Assembly (NCBI RefSeq): GCF_002979535.1
Contig: NZ_PCPB01000012.1
Coordinates: 46,821-110,820, forward strand
Direction: 5' to 3'
Length of the DNA stretch: 64,000 nt
From: Brevundimonas sp. MYb52
Lineage (GTDB): Bacteria > Pseudomonadota > Alphaproteobacteria > Caulobacterales > Caulobacteraceae
Shown: piece after piece, positions 25,835-33,703 of the stretch
Layout: each line of letters opens with the position of its first letter
Numbering within the stretch: position 1 is the stretch's first letter
Notes under the pieces: model-generated
What the model saw: the letters and a program-made list of their open reading frames with translations, nothing else
Databases searched by the model: none
Told to the model about the DNA's origin: nothing
Translations under genes and position numbers: made by a program

Positions 25835-26628
25835 CGATTACGGCCGTCGGTCAGCGCCGTCTCGACCTCGGCCGTGGCAAACGGAAGGTCGCTTTCCACA
25901 CCCAGCCGAACTGTCTCCTCGATGAACAGCGGCCGGTCGCGAATGGCGGCCAACTCGGCGTGAAGCGCAGCATCGCTCAACATTCTCTCGCGAAAGGCGG
26001 CGAAGTTCCTCGCGCTCGTTTCAGGCGAGGTGGCGTGCGCAACTTCAGCGATCCTCTGGGCCTCCGGATCGACCTGATCAAACGGCGCCCAGATGCGCAA
26101 CCGCGCATTCGCCGCCACGTCGATCACTAGGTGGATGCGGTCGGTCTCGCCGGCATTGTGCACCCGATGTGGTTGTCCCAAATCCAGATACCAGACTTCG
26201 CCGGGATGCATATCGACCGGCCGATTGCGCACACGAAACGCCACAGACGAGTTGGTGATGATGGGCACGTGCAGCCGCGCTTCGCCTTCTCGCGCACCCA
26301 AGCCGTAGTCGCGATGCTCCTTGATCTCGGCCCCTGCGCCCAGGCGCAGAATACGCACGGATCGCACATCGAGATCCAGTTGCTCCAACAAGGCGCGGAC
26401 GCCGTGGCACAGGTCCATGGCCGGGGCATCCTGCCAAACGCCGTCGCCGCCCCCGGTGTAGAGACTGTCGCCGTGTCCCGGAGGGGCGCGCAGAACCAGC
26501 CCGCTCCAGTCGCCGTCGTAGTAGTCGCGGTTGAAGTGCGGGGTCCAGCCGGCATCACCCAGACGGATCAGATCCGCGCGCAACGCCTCGACATCGACCG
26601 CGAGCGGCAGGCGAAAACGATCAATCAC
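25813..26628 (-). CDS. Aspartyl/asparaginyl beta-hydroxylase-like Fe(II)/2-oxoglutarate dioxygenase
   Basis: A 271-residue protein. The double-stranded beta-helix shows EHRDYGLG (iron-binding His and Asp), LHVPIITNSSVAFRV, HPGEVWYLDLGQPHRVHNAG (the distal His) and DRIHLVIDV (2-oxoglutarate-binding Arg). This order matches the aspartyl/asparaginyl beta-hydroxylase family. About 75 C-terminal residues follow the core. The GTG at 26628 is chosen: it starts 7 bases after the preceding stop and leads directly into the conserved DRFRLPLAVDVEALRADL. The substrate is unknown; its neighbours include secreted repeat and collar proteins as well as a sulfotransferase. Confidence 0.85.
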   Translation of the reverse strand: MIDRFRLPLAVDVEALRADLIRLGDAGWTPHFNRDYYDGDWSGLVLRAPPGHGDSLYTGGGDGVWQDAPAMDLCHGVRALLEQLDLDVRSVRILRLGAGAEIKEHRDYGLGAREGEARLHVPIITNSSVAFRVRNRPVDMHPGEVWYLDLGQPHRVHNAGETDRIHLVIDVAANARLRIWAPFDQVDPEAQRIAEVAHATSPETSARNFAAFRERMLSDAALHAELAAIRDRPLFIEETVRLGVESDLPFATAEVETALTDGRNRWNQPWS

Positions 26629-26635
26629 TGGACGC

Positions 26636-27013
26636 TTAGACGAAGCGGGCGTCGAGCAGCACCGCTCTCGCAATATCATTCGTCACGGCGTCCTGAAACT
26701 TGCCTAACTGCAGCCGTCCTTCGAGAGACACGGTCCGTCCTGCCGGTCGATCTCGGCCGTCGCGGAGGAAGACCCTGACCTGATCATCGACGCCGACGCC
26801 CTGTATGGTGAAGTAATGCACGGCGGACAATGACGAGGGTGCCATGATGCCGCGCAACGTCACGCGCCGCCCGTTGTTTGCCTCTAGCACCGTGCGGGTC
26901 AGAGCTTGCGCGCCGTTCGCCAGCGACACACCCGCCACGGCTACAAGCACCCCTGCCCCCAATAGACCGCGGCGGTTCATATGTGTCCGATCCAGAGAGG
27001 TAACGCGGTTCAT
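26636..27013 (-). CDS. Small secreted protein with Tat-type signal
   Basis: A 125-residue protein not assigned to a family. ATG 27013 overlaps the previous stop (ATGA). A second ATG at 26980 begins MNRRGLLGAGVLVAVAGVSL, a twin-arginine-like signal ending near ANGAQA, and may be the true start. The mature part is a small beta-rich domain (RRVTLRGIMAPSSLSAVHYF, VRVFLRDGRDRPAGRTVSLE). It sits between the Ig-repeat protein gene and the dioxygenase gene in one minus-strand operon. Confidence 0.68.
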   Translation of the reverse strand: MNRVTSLDRTHMNRRGLLGAGVLVAVAGVSLANGAQALTRTVLEANNGRRVTLRGIMAPSSLSAVHYFTIQGVGVDDQVRVFLRDGRDRPAGRTVSLEGRLQLGKFQDAVTNDIARAVLLDARFV

Positions 27014-29256
27014 CGGCTGGTCCGTCGACGGTTCAGGGTGGTTACAGCACCGGCTCCCAGCAGGGCCGCCAGCAGGATCATCGCCCATTCCGAAAGGGTG
27101 GGAATGACCAGGGGGGGTCGATCGACGACCCGCACGGTATAGGTCTGGGCGCCCGAATAGGGCGTGGGGCTCGAGTCACGGACCTCGACAGTGAAGGTGT
27201 AGTCACCGTCGAGCGTGGGCGTGCCGCTCAACAAACCGGTCGAGCTCAGCGACATGCCTAACGGCAGCGCGCCACCAGTAAAGATGTAGCTATAGGGAGC
27301 CAGGCCTCCGCTCGCGCCGGGCAACTGTTGGCTATAGGACTGATGGAGGATGGCGTCCGACAGGCTGGCTCCGGGCAGGACGATGATCGGCGCGGCGACG
27401 ACGATCGTGAAGGTGTCGCTCCCGGTGTAGGGACCGCCGACATTGCCCGCCGTCGAATCCGTCGCCGTGACGCTGAAGGTGAAGCTGCCCGTCGTGGTCG
27501 GCGTGCCGCTGAACGCGCCGTCGGCGGCCAGGGTGATCCCCGGCGGCGTGCTCCCGTTGCTTACGACATAGGAGTACGGCCCCTGCCCTCCATTAGCCGA
27601 GACGCTGCCCGAATAGGAGGCGTAGAGGCTGGCTCCGCCCAGGAAGCCGCTGACGCTCAGCGTAGGAGGCGTGACAGTCAGGGTATAGGCATGGCTGGCC
27701 TCATAGGGCCCCGTTCCGGTCGAAGAGTCTCTAACCTTGATCGTGACATTAAACGTCCCCGACGCACCGGGCGTGCCGCTGATGACGCCTGCGCTGGAAA
27801 GCGTGACCCCCGTCGGCAAGTCACCCGAGGCTATAGTATAGACATAAGGAAGCGTGCCGCCGGTCGCTGTGACGCTGGCGCTGTAGGCGGCGCCGACCGA
27901 GGTCGAAGGCAGAGGTGTCGTATCCAGAAGCAGATTGGGCGCGCCAACCGTCAGGCCATAGGACCGTGAGCCGGTGTAACGCGTGGCGCCCGTAGCGGAA
28001 TCCGTGGCGGTCACCGTGAAGTTGAAGCTGCCCCCTGCCGTCGGCGTTCCGGTCAAGCCCCCTCCAGCCGACAGGTTAAGCCCTGGGGGCAGACTGCCGG
28101 CCGTGATCGCGAAGGTGTAACCGGCTACGCCCCCCGAAGCCGTGACGGTCGCGCTATAGGCCGAAGCGACCGTGGCGCTCGCGAGGCTTGCCGGGCTGAC
28201 CGCGATAGTCGGCGCGCCAATCGTCAGGGTGTAGTTCCTCGCCGCTGTGAACGGCGCCGCGCCGCCCGTCGTCGCGTCCGTCATCGTGACGGTAATTTCA
28301 AAGGCTCCACCCGCCGTGGGCGTTCCGGCCAGCACCCCGCCAGACGACAGACTGAGGCCGCCCGGCAAGGCGCCGGTCGTCACCGCAAAGGCGCGAGGCG
28401 CAGTTCCGCCGGTTCCGGCGATCGTCTGGCTATAGGCGACCCCGACAGTGCCGGCGGCGAGGCTGGGGGTCGTAACCTGGAGCGTCGGATCGTCGACCGT
28501 CAGGCTCAGGGCCTGGCTATCGGTGGCGCTGCTATTGTCAGTCACGGTGACAGTGAAGTCGAAGGTTCCAACGGCCGTCGGCGCGCCAGCGAAGACGCCG
28601 TTCGCGCCTAGGGTCACGCCAGCGGGCAACGCCCCCGTGGTGACGGCGAAGGTTCGCGGCGTCACGCCGCCGCTGGCGAGAACCGACGCGCTATAGACGG
28701 CGCCCGCCGAAGCATTGCTCAGGGTCGTGGTCGTGATGTTCAGCGGAGCCGGCAAATTGACGCTGATGGTCGTCGATTGAGTGGTCAGGCATGCCTGGGC
28801 AACCTCAGGCCCAGGGCACATGAACAGCGAAATAACGTCATTGGCGACCGCGCCGTTCTTCAGCGACACGAGCGTGATAGTGAAGAGATCGGTGCTCAGG
28901 ACGCCGTTGAAGCTATAGACGGCGTTGGCGGTTTCGAAGGTCTCATCGGCGGGCGCTCCGAAATCATCGACGCCCAGGCCGAAGAAGCTGTAAGCGTCGC
29001 CCGTCGCGTCCGTAAAGAAGCCGCCCCAGCTGCCGAAGTCATTGATGAGTTCGTCGCAGGCTTGCGCATTCAGGGTTTGCGCCGTGGCGACGGCGGAAAA
29101 ACTGATCGACCCGGCGTTGCAGGCCTGGGCGTTTGCCAAGCCGCCGCCTGCCGTCGTGCCGACCAGAAGGACAAAAAGACCAACCAGCGTCAGTGCTGCT
29201 CGACGCAACAGGCCGCGTGCGACGCTTGACACGAAGCGCCCGTTAAATCGGTCCAA
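27010..29256 (-). CDS. Secreted protein with six Ig-like repeats and an IPTL-type C-terminal sorting signal
   Basis: A 748-residue protein starting at TTG with GGGGGAT upstream. Residues 1-45 form a long signal peptide ending LANAQA. A Cys-containing N-terminal domain of about 125 residues follows. Residues about 173-709 are six tandem putative-Ig (He_PIG-type) repeats of about 90 residues, each with a variant of AYSATVTASGGVAGYTFAIT, then LPxGLxLSxxGxLxGTPTxxG and FTVTVTDS. The C-terminus is VIPTLSEWAMILLAALLGAG plus a TTLNRRR tail: the IPTL-CTERM tripartite pattern of motif, membrane helix and basic end. It is thus exported and held or sorted at the envelope; no sorting enzyme is nearby. 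Confidence 0.88.
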   Translation of the reverse strand: MDRFNGRFVSSVARGLLRRAALTLVGLFVLLVGTTAGGGLANAQACNAGSISFSAVATAQTLNAQACDELINDFGSWGGFFTDATGDAYSFFGLGVDDFGAPADETFETANAVYSFNGVLSTDLFTITLVSLKNGAVANDVISLFMCPGPEVAQACLTTQSTTISVNLPAPLNITTTTLSNASAGAVYSASVLASGGVTPRTFAVTTGALPAGVTLGANGVFAGAPTAVGTFDFTVTVTDNSSATDSQALSLTVDDPTLQVTTPSLAAGTVGVAYSQTIAGTGGTAPRAFAVTTGALPGGLSLSSGGVLAGTPTAGGAFEITVTMTDATTGGAAPFTAARNYTLTIGAPTIAVSPASLASATVASAYSATVTASGGVAGYTFAITAGSLPPGLNLSAGGGLTGTPTAGGSFNFTVTATDSATGATRYTGSRSYGLTVGAPNLLLDTTPLPSTSVGAAYSASVTATGGTLPYVYTIASGDLPTGVTLSSAGVISGTPGASGTFNVTIKVRDSSTGTGPYEASHAYTLTVTPPTLSVSGFLGGASLYASYSGSVSANGGQGPYSYVVSNGSTPPGITLAADGAFSGTPTTTGSFTFSVTATDSTAGNVGGPYTGSDTFTIVVAAPIIVLPGASLSDAILHQSYSQQLPGASGGLAPYSYIFTGGALPLGMSLSSTGLLSGTPTLDGDYTFTVEVRDSSPTPYSGAQTYTVRVVDRPPLVIPTLSEWAMILLAALLGAGAVTTLNRRRTSR
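27130..28740 (-). repeat. Six tandem ~270-bp repeats encoding Ig-like domains
   Basis: Within the gene above, units of about 90 codons recur, each ending in a GTP-type turn (AGTPTAGG, TGTPTAGG, SGTPGASG, SGTPTTTG, SGTPTLDG; the first is AGAPTAVG). The units diverge at protein level, so they appear old rather than recently amplified. Confidence 0.8.
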
Positions 29257-29275
29257 AACTTATCCCCCGTGCCGC

Positions 29276-29293
29276 CTTACGGCTGGACGCTTC
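29276..29293 (-). promoter_or_regulatory. Leader motif copy 1, upstream of the Ig-repeat protein gene
   Basis: On the minus strand this reads GAAGCGTCCAGCCGTAAG and ends 20 bases before the TTG start. Sixteen of these bases recur in front of the divergent collar gene in the same orientation relative to its gene, apart from a 2-base insertion. It may be a shared operator or mRNA leader element. Confidence 0.5.
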
Positions 29294-29403
29294 AACAAGC
29301 AAAAAACGCGGCTCACCGAAACAGTTGAGACGTAACAGTGAATGATGATTTTCGCCAGTGGTGATGACGGCGGTCCACGCTTGCGTATATACCCTCACCT
29401 GTG

Positions 29404-29419
29404 GAAGCGCAGCCGTAAG
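29404..29419 (+). promoter_or_regulatory. Leader motif copy 2, upstream of the first collar gene
   Basis: Reads GAAGCGCAGCCGTAAG and ends 28 bases before the ATG at 29448. Together with copy 1 it suggests that the two divergent arms of this locus are controlled in common. Confidence 0.5.
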
Positions 29420-29447
29420 CGTTTCGGGCCGAGCGAGGTGGGGCGTC

Positions 29448-29978
29448 ATGGCGGAATATTACTTGGGCCAGGTCATGATGACCGGGTTTGGTTTTGCCCC
29501 CAAAGGCTTTGCGTTCTGCAATGGGGCGCTGTTACCTATTCAGCAGAACCAAGCCCTGTTCGCCCTTCTAGGCGTTAACTACGGCGGCAACGGCACCCAG
29601 AATTTCGCCCTTCCCAATCTTCAGGGGCGCACGCCCGTCGGAGCCGGTTCCTCCGCAGATAGCGCCTGGCAGCCAAGTGCGTATCAACTGGGGACGCCCC
29701 TTGGCGTTGAAAACGTGTCTTTGAGCTCGGATCAGTTACCGACCCACAATCACTTCGCCCAGGCGACAACCCAGCCTGGCGCAGGGCGCAGCCCTGCTGG
29801 CGGCTTGGCGGCGCGCTCATCGCGCGGCGCGCCCGCCTATGCGGCCCCAGGCCCGCTTGTCGGTCTCGCCAATACCGGACAGACGGGCGGCGCCGTCCCT
29901 CACAACAATATGCAACCGTTTAGCGTGATCAGCTTCAGCATCGCCCTGAGCGGCGGCGCCTTCCCTTCACGAAACTAG
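29448..29978 (+). CDS. Tail-collar-domain (MdpB-like) protein, copy 1
   Basis: A 176-residue protein. The phage tail-collar domain lies at about 5-65: YYLGQVMMTGFGFAPKGFAF then CNGALLPIQQNQALFALLGV and NYGGNGTQNFALPNLQGR. The C-terminal half is Ser/Gly/Ala-rich with conserved GGAVPHNNMQPFSVISFSIA and ends GGAFPSRN. This is the microcystin-dependent-protein (MdpB) type of collar protein, found in bacterial chromosomes apart from prophages. ATG 29448 has GAGGTGGGG before it; an earlier frame start at 29358 is unsupported. First of three tandem paralogues; no signal peptide. Confidence 0.9.
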   Translation: MAEYYLGQVMMTGFGFAPKGFAFCNGALLPIQQNQALFALLGVNYGGNGTQNFALPNLQGRTPVGAGSSADSAWQPSAYQLGTPLGVENVSLSSDQLPTHNHFAQATTQPGAGRSPAGGLAARSSRGAPAYAAPGPLVGLANTGQTGGAVPHNNMQPFSVISFSIALSGGAFPSRN

Positions 29979-29995
29979 GTCGACAGAGAGCAACC

Positions 29996-30517
29996 ATGTC
30001 CACTCCCTACGTCGGCGAGATTCGGATGTTCGGATTTCCACGCATTCCCGTGGGCTGGCTTGCGTGCAACGGCGGCCTGGTTTCGATCGCGGACAATGAG
30101 GTCCTGTACACCCTCCTGGGCACAGCTTACGGCGGCGACGGCGTAAATACCTTCGGTTTGCCTGATCTGAGAGGTCAGGTGCCAATCCATCACGGCACGG
30201 GGCCGGGCCTTAGCGCCAAGGTCCTGGGTCAACGGGGCGGAAGCGAGAACGTCACGCTTCTCCAGTCAAATCTGCCGCCGCACACGCACGCCTTTTCCGC
30301 CACGTCAGCCGCTGCGACCACGGATACGCCAGGTCAGACCGCCTTGCACGCCGCACAGAGCGCGGACACGGCCTATATGGCGACCTCCCCCAACATCACG
30401 CTTGGGCCCGCCTCCATCTCCAACAGCGGCAACGGGCTCTCGCATAACAATATCATGCCGACGCTCGCGGTGAGCTATTGCATCGCTGCATTCGGCATCT
30501 TCCCTTCTCGGAATTGA
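29996..30517 (+). CDS. Tail-collar-domain (MdpB-like) protein, copy 2
   Basis: A 173-residue paralogue, the most divergent of the three. Collar segment: YVGEIRMFGFPRIPVGWLA, CNGGLVSIADNEVLYTLLGT, AYGGDGVNTFGLPDLRGQVP. The C-terminal region retains GLSHNNIMPTLAVSYCIAAF and ends GIFPSRN. AGAGAG precedes the ATG, 17 bases after copy 1. The fixed order of three paralogues suggests each fills a distinct position, as in a heteromeric fibre, rather than simple redundancy (inferred). Confidence 0.9.
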   Translation: MSTPYVGEIRMFGFPRIPVGWLACNGGLVSIADNEVLYTLLGTAYGGDGVNTFGLPDLRGQVPIHHGTGPGLSAKVLGQRGGSENVTLLQSNLPPHTHAFSATSAAATTDTPGQTALHAAQSADTAYMATSPNITLGPASISNSGNGLSHNNIMPTLAVSYCIAAFGIFPSRN

Positions 30518-30524
30518 TGACCCA

Positions 30525-31052
30525 ATGAGCAATCCTTACGTTGGCGAAATCCAGATCTTCGGCTTCAATTTCGCGCCGTACAGATGGGCCTACTGCAATG
30601 GCGCCATGGTGCCCATCCAGCAGAATACGGCCCTGTTCGCCCTGCTTGGCGTCAACTATGGCGGGAACGGCACATCGAACTTCCAGTTGCCTAACTTGGT
30701 GAACCGTGTGGCCGTCAGCTATGGTCAAGCGCCTGGCCTGACGCCCTATGTGATCGGCGAGGCGCTTGGCGAGAGCGGAGTCGCCCTATCGATCACAGAG
30801 ATGCCACAGCATAGCCACACGCTGCTGGCCGCGAACGGACCCGACAACCGCGCCAGCACACCCGCAGCCGGCAATGCCTTATCGTCACCGGTTCAGTCGC
30901 GCACGTTCCGGTCAGGCGTGGCTGCCGACACCTACCTGCATCCCTTGGCCATCGGGCTGGCAGGTAATAATTCGCCGCACGAGAACCGTCAGCCCGTCTT
31001 GGCGCTGAACTACTGTATCGCCCTTCAGGGGGAATTCCCTGCGTTCAACTAG
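30525..31052 (+). CDS. Tail-collar-domain (MdpB-like) protein, copy 3
   Basis: A 175-residue paralogue, closest to copy 1: CNGAMVPIQQNTALFALLGV and NYGGNGTSNFQLPNLVNR. The C-terminus has NNSPHENRQPVLALNYCIAL and ends GEFPAFN. It begins 7 bases after copy 2, and its stop codon directly abuts the start of the GNAT gene, so the whole set is probably one transcript. Confidence 0.9.
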   Translation: MSNPYVGEIQIFGFNFAPYRWAYCNGAMVPIQQNTALFALLGVNYGGNGTSNFQLPNLVNRVAVSYGQAPGLTPYVIGEALGESGVALSITEMPQHSHTLLAANGPDNRASTPAAGNALSSPVQSRTFRSGVAADTYLHPLAIGLAGNNSPHENRQPVLALNYCIALQGEFPAFN

Positions 31053-31541
31053 ATGAGCGTCGTGCTCAAAACCAAAACAAGGCTTGCGACAGAGGGAGAC
31101 GAAGTCTTTCTGCGCGCGCTCTACGCCGACACGCGAGGCGAAGAAATGGCTCTGACGGGGTGGCCGCCGGATCAGTGCGCCCGCTTCCTGTCGAGCCAGT
31201 TCGAACTTCAAAAGCGCCACTACGACCAGCACTTCGGCCCGGAGGGGCACAGCATCGTCGAACTGGATCGTCAGCCAGTGGGCCGCCTCTGGTTGCATGA
31301 CGATGATAAGAGGCGGCTAATCGTCGACATCTCGCTGATGGCGGACGCGCGTGGGCGCGGATTGGGGGCCAGCCTGATCCGCAAGACCCTGGCCCAGGCG
31401 CGTCGCAACGGCCATCCCTGCGTCCGCCTACATGTGCTGTCGAATAATCCCGGCGCGATGCGCCTCTACCAACGCATAGGCTTCACCGTAGTCGGCGCCG
31501 AAGGCGCTCATCTTCGGATGGAGTGGCGTCCGATCAGTTGA
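31053..31541 (+). CDS. GNAT-family N-acetyltransferase
   Basis: A 162-residue acetyltransferase. Motif A is LIVDISLMADARGRGLGASLI with the acetyl-CoA loop RGRGLG, preceded by IVELDRQPVGRLWLHDD; the C-terminal part is LHVLSNNPGAMRLYQRIGFTVVG. The ATG follows the stop of collar copy 3 with no gap, giving close coupling. It could acetylate a collar protein or a small molecule; no substrate is evident. It overlaps the convergent gene by 8 bases. Confidence 0.9.
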   Translation: MSVVLKTKTRLATEGDEVFLRALYADTRGEEMALTGWPPDQCARFLSSQFELQKRHYDQHFGPEGHSIVELDRQPVGRLWLHDDDKRRLIVDISLMADARGRGLGASLIRKTLAQARRNGHPCVRLHVLSNNPGAMRLYQRIGFTVVGAEGAHLRMEWRPIS

Positions 31542-31827
31542 ACACGGCCTCGTAGATTACGCCGGATGCGTCCCGCCCCACGGGCGTCAGAAACACGTCC
31601 AGCGCTCCCATCGTGGCGTTGTTGAGCCGATACATCCGCTGCGGCAAGGCGATCTGCGAGGGGCTGCGGAACAGCAAGGAGAAGGGCTGGCGCACCATTC
31701 CCGAGAAATTCTGAACTGGAAGAGGCCGGACCTCGACCAAAGTCAGGGTCTGCGTCGTTTCGCCCAACGACAGATCAAAGGTCTCGTTGGCGCGCACGCC
31801 GAAATGCTCGGTCTGTAGAAACTGCAC
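31534..31827 (-). CDS. Small DUF6916-like protein associated with collar genes
   Basis: A 97-residue protein, starting at GTG with AAGGA eight bases upstream. The sequence (FGVRANETFDLSLGETTQTL, LTLVEVRPL, REPFSLLFRSPS-like QPFSLLFRSPSQIALPQRMY, LDVFLTPVGRDASGVIYEAVFN) looks like the small DUF6916 family that is often encoded beside MdpB-type collar proteins. The family name is recalled rather than searched. It converges on the GNAT gene and could be a chaperone or accessory of the collar proteins. Confidence 0.65.
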   Translation of the reverse strand: MQFLQTEHFGVRANETFDLSLGETTQTLTLVEVRPLPVQNFSGMVRQPFSLLFRSPSQIALPQRMYRLNNATMGALDVFLTPVGRDASGVIYEAVFN

Positions 31828-31952
31828 TCAGGCGTCCTTGGCTATTCGGCGCCAACATAACGGCGTCATGGCCGTAGTCACGTCAAACCGACCTTGCGCA
31901 GAAACTATCCTGAAAAAACGCTTGGCCAGGCGCTGGCAAACCAGTGTCGGCG

Positions 31953-32717
31953 TCATCGGTCCGGCAGTCTCCGCGCCGCCAGAAGCGGCCCGCCCGGCGC
32001 ATCGAACCAGGTCCCGTCAAGATGGAAGGTCGTGCGCATCACGGCCGACGACAGGGCTTCGACCGGCGGCCCGTCCGCGACCACTCGGCCACCGTCCAGA
32101 ACCACCACACGATCCGCGATCCGCGCCGCCAGTGTCAGGTCGTGCAGGCTGACCAGAACCCCGCCGCCGGCGTCGGCCCGCGCCCTCAGACGTTCCAGCA
32201 CCAGAAGCTGCGCATCCGGGTCCAGCCCGGCGATGGGTTCGTCCGCCAGCAGCAGGGACGCCTGAACCACCAAGGCCCGCGCAAGCAGCACCCGCGCGCG
32301 TTCGCCGCCCGACATCTCGGCCACGCCGCGATCCGCCAAATGCGCCGCCCCGACGTCGTCCAGAGCCGCTCGCGCTCGCTCCAGCGCCTCGCTCCCCGAC
32401 AGGAAGGGTGCGCCCAGGGCCGCGACCTCGATGGCCGGCAGATTCCACGCGATATGCCGTTCCTGCGGCAGGTAGGCCGCCCGCGCCCCGCGCTCCCGCT
32501 CGGATAGGCGGCGCACATCCTCGCCGCCCAGCCTGGCTGTGCCGCCCAGCAAGGTGGTCAACCCCAACGCCGCGCGAATAGCGCTGGACTTGCCCGCCCC
32601 GTTCGGCCCGCACAGGGCCACCAGTTCCCCGGCCCCGACCGACAGACTGACGCCGTCCAGCACCGTGGCCGCGCCCATGCGGGCGACAACGCCGTCCAAT
32701 TCCAACAGGGCGCTCAC
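31953..32717 (-). CDS. ABC transporter ATPase, BtuD/FecE-like
   Basis: A 254-residue ATPase of the vitamin B12/siderophore/haem importer type. Walker A is GPNGAGKSS, the Q loop lies in AYLPQERHIAWNLPA, the signature is MSGGERARVLLARAL, Walker B is LLLADEPIAGLD, and the switch His is in LVSLHDLTLAAR. The GTG at 32717 overlaps the permease stop (GTGA). A longer frame to 33554 is an artefact of the permease gene read in the wrong frame. It energises the permease encoded just upstream. Confidence 0.93.
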   Translation of the reverse strand: MSALLELDGVVARMGAATVLDGVSLSVGAGELVALCGPNGAGKSSAIRAALGLTTLLGGTARLGGEDVRRLSERERGARAAYLPQERHIAWNLPAIEVAALGAPFLSGSEALERARAALDDVGAAHLADRGVAEMSGGERARVLLARALVVQASLLLADEPIAGLDPDAQLLVLERLRARADAGGGVLVSLHDLTLAARIADRVVVLDGGRVVADGPPVEALSSAVMRTTFHLDGTWFDAPGGPLLAARRLPDR

Positions 32718-33703
32718 AGCCGCCACTCCCGCGCCGCGCGCCAGGCGATCAAGGCGAACAACGGCGCCCCGACCAGAGCTGTGAAGACGCCCAGCTTCAA
32801 CTCCTGATCCGTCGGCATCAGCCGCGCCGCCAGGTCGGCCAGAACCAGCATCAGCCCGCCCGCCAGCGCCGAGGGCAGCAGCAACCGCCCCGGATCGCCC
32901 CGAACGGCGGCGCGCACCAGATGCGGCGCCGCCAGCCCGACAAAGCCGATCACGCCCGCCACGGCCACAGCCGCGCCTGCCGCGACCGCCGAGGCGATCA
33001 GGGCCAGAACCCGCATCCGTCCCATGGACAGGCCCGACGCCCGCGCCGCCTCCTCGCCCAGGGTCAGCATCCGCAAGCCCGGCGAGGCCCCCGCTGCAAA
33101 GACAGCGGCCACGGCCAGGGCCGGCGCCACCCAGGCCACGTCGATCCAACTGCGGTTCTGCACCGATCCCAGCAGCCAGTTCATCACCTCGGCCGAAGCG
33201 ATCGGCGACGGCGACAGGTTGAAGATCAGGGCCGTCAGCGCGCCCGCAAAACTGGATAGCGCCACCCCGAACAGGATCAGCGCCTCGGGCGCCCGCACCC
33301 TGGCCGCGATGGCGACCAGCAGCAGACCCGCCAGCGCCGCCCCAACCAAGGCCGCGCTCTCGACCAGCCCGGGAATAGCCGCCGCGCCCAGAACGATAGC
33401 CCCCGCAGCCCCCAGCGCCGCCGTGGCCGACACGCCCAGCACGCCGGGATCCGCGAGCGGGTTCCTCAGCAGGCCTTGCAGCACCGCGCCCGCCAACCCC
33501 AAGGCCGCCCCGACCATCAGGGCGCAGACCGCCCGTGGCGCCCGCACCTGCCACAGCACCTCTCCCGGTCCCGACGCAGGATCGCTCAGCGCCTGCCCAT
33601 ACTGGGCGGCCGACAGGGCGGTCTCGCCCAGCAGCACAGCACCGATCAGGGCCAGCAGAATCGCCGCCGCCAGCCCCAGGTTCAGCCTCAAATGTCTGTT
33701 CAT
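32714..33703 (-). CDS. ABC importer permease, BtuC/FecCD family
   Basis: A 329-residue inner-membrane permease of about 9-10 helices. Typical segments are VRAPRAVCALMVGAALGLAG, AVLQGLLRNPLADPGVLGVS and VAVAGVIGFVGLAAPHLVRA, the latter containing the loop that meets the ATPase. It carries cobalamin, haem or a ferric chelate released by the binding protein. It overlaps the genes on both sides by 4 bases, which supports one operon. Confidence 0.93.
   Translation of the reverse strand: MNRHLRLNLGLAAAILLALIGAVLLGETALSAAQYGQALSDPASGPGEVLWQVRAPRAVCALMVGAALGLAGAVLQGLLRNPLADPGVLGVSATAALGAAGAIVLGAAAIPGLVESAALVGAALAGLLLVAIAARVRAPEALILFGVALSSFAGALTALIFNLSPSPIASAEVMNWLLGSVQNRSWIDVAWVAPALAVAAVFAAGASPGLRMLTLGEEAARASGLSMGRMRVLALIASAVAAGAAVAVAGVIGFVGLAAPHLVRAAVRGDPGRLLLPSALAGGLMLVLADLAARLMPTDQELKLGVFTALVGAPLFALIAWRAAREWRL

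Noticed and set aside
27130..28740. CRISPR-like or recent tandem DNA repeat
   Set aside because: The periodicity is that of divergent protein domains of about 90 codons; DNA units are not near-identical and there are no spacers.
29448..31052. Prophage or phage-tail module
   Set aside because: Only collar-domain proteins are present. No portal, terminase, capsid, tape-measure, integrase or lysis gene lies nearby; MdpB-type collar proteins also occur outside phages.
31953..33554. Single 533-residue minus-strand frame containing an ABC ATPase at its end
   Set aside because: The first half is the permease gene read in the wrong frame (Gly/Arg-rich noise). The ATPase has its own GTG start at 32717 overlapping the permease stop.
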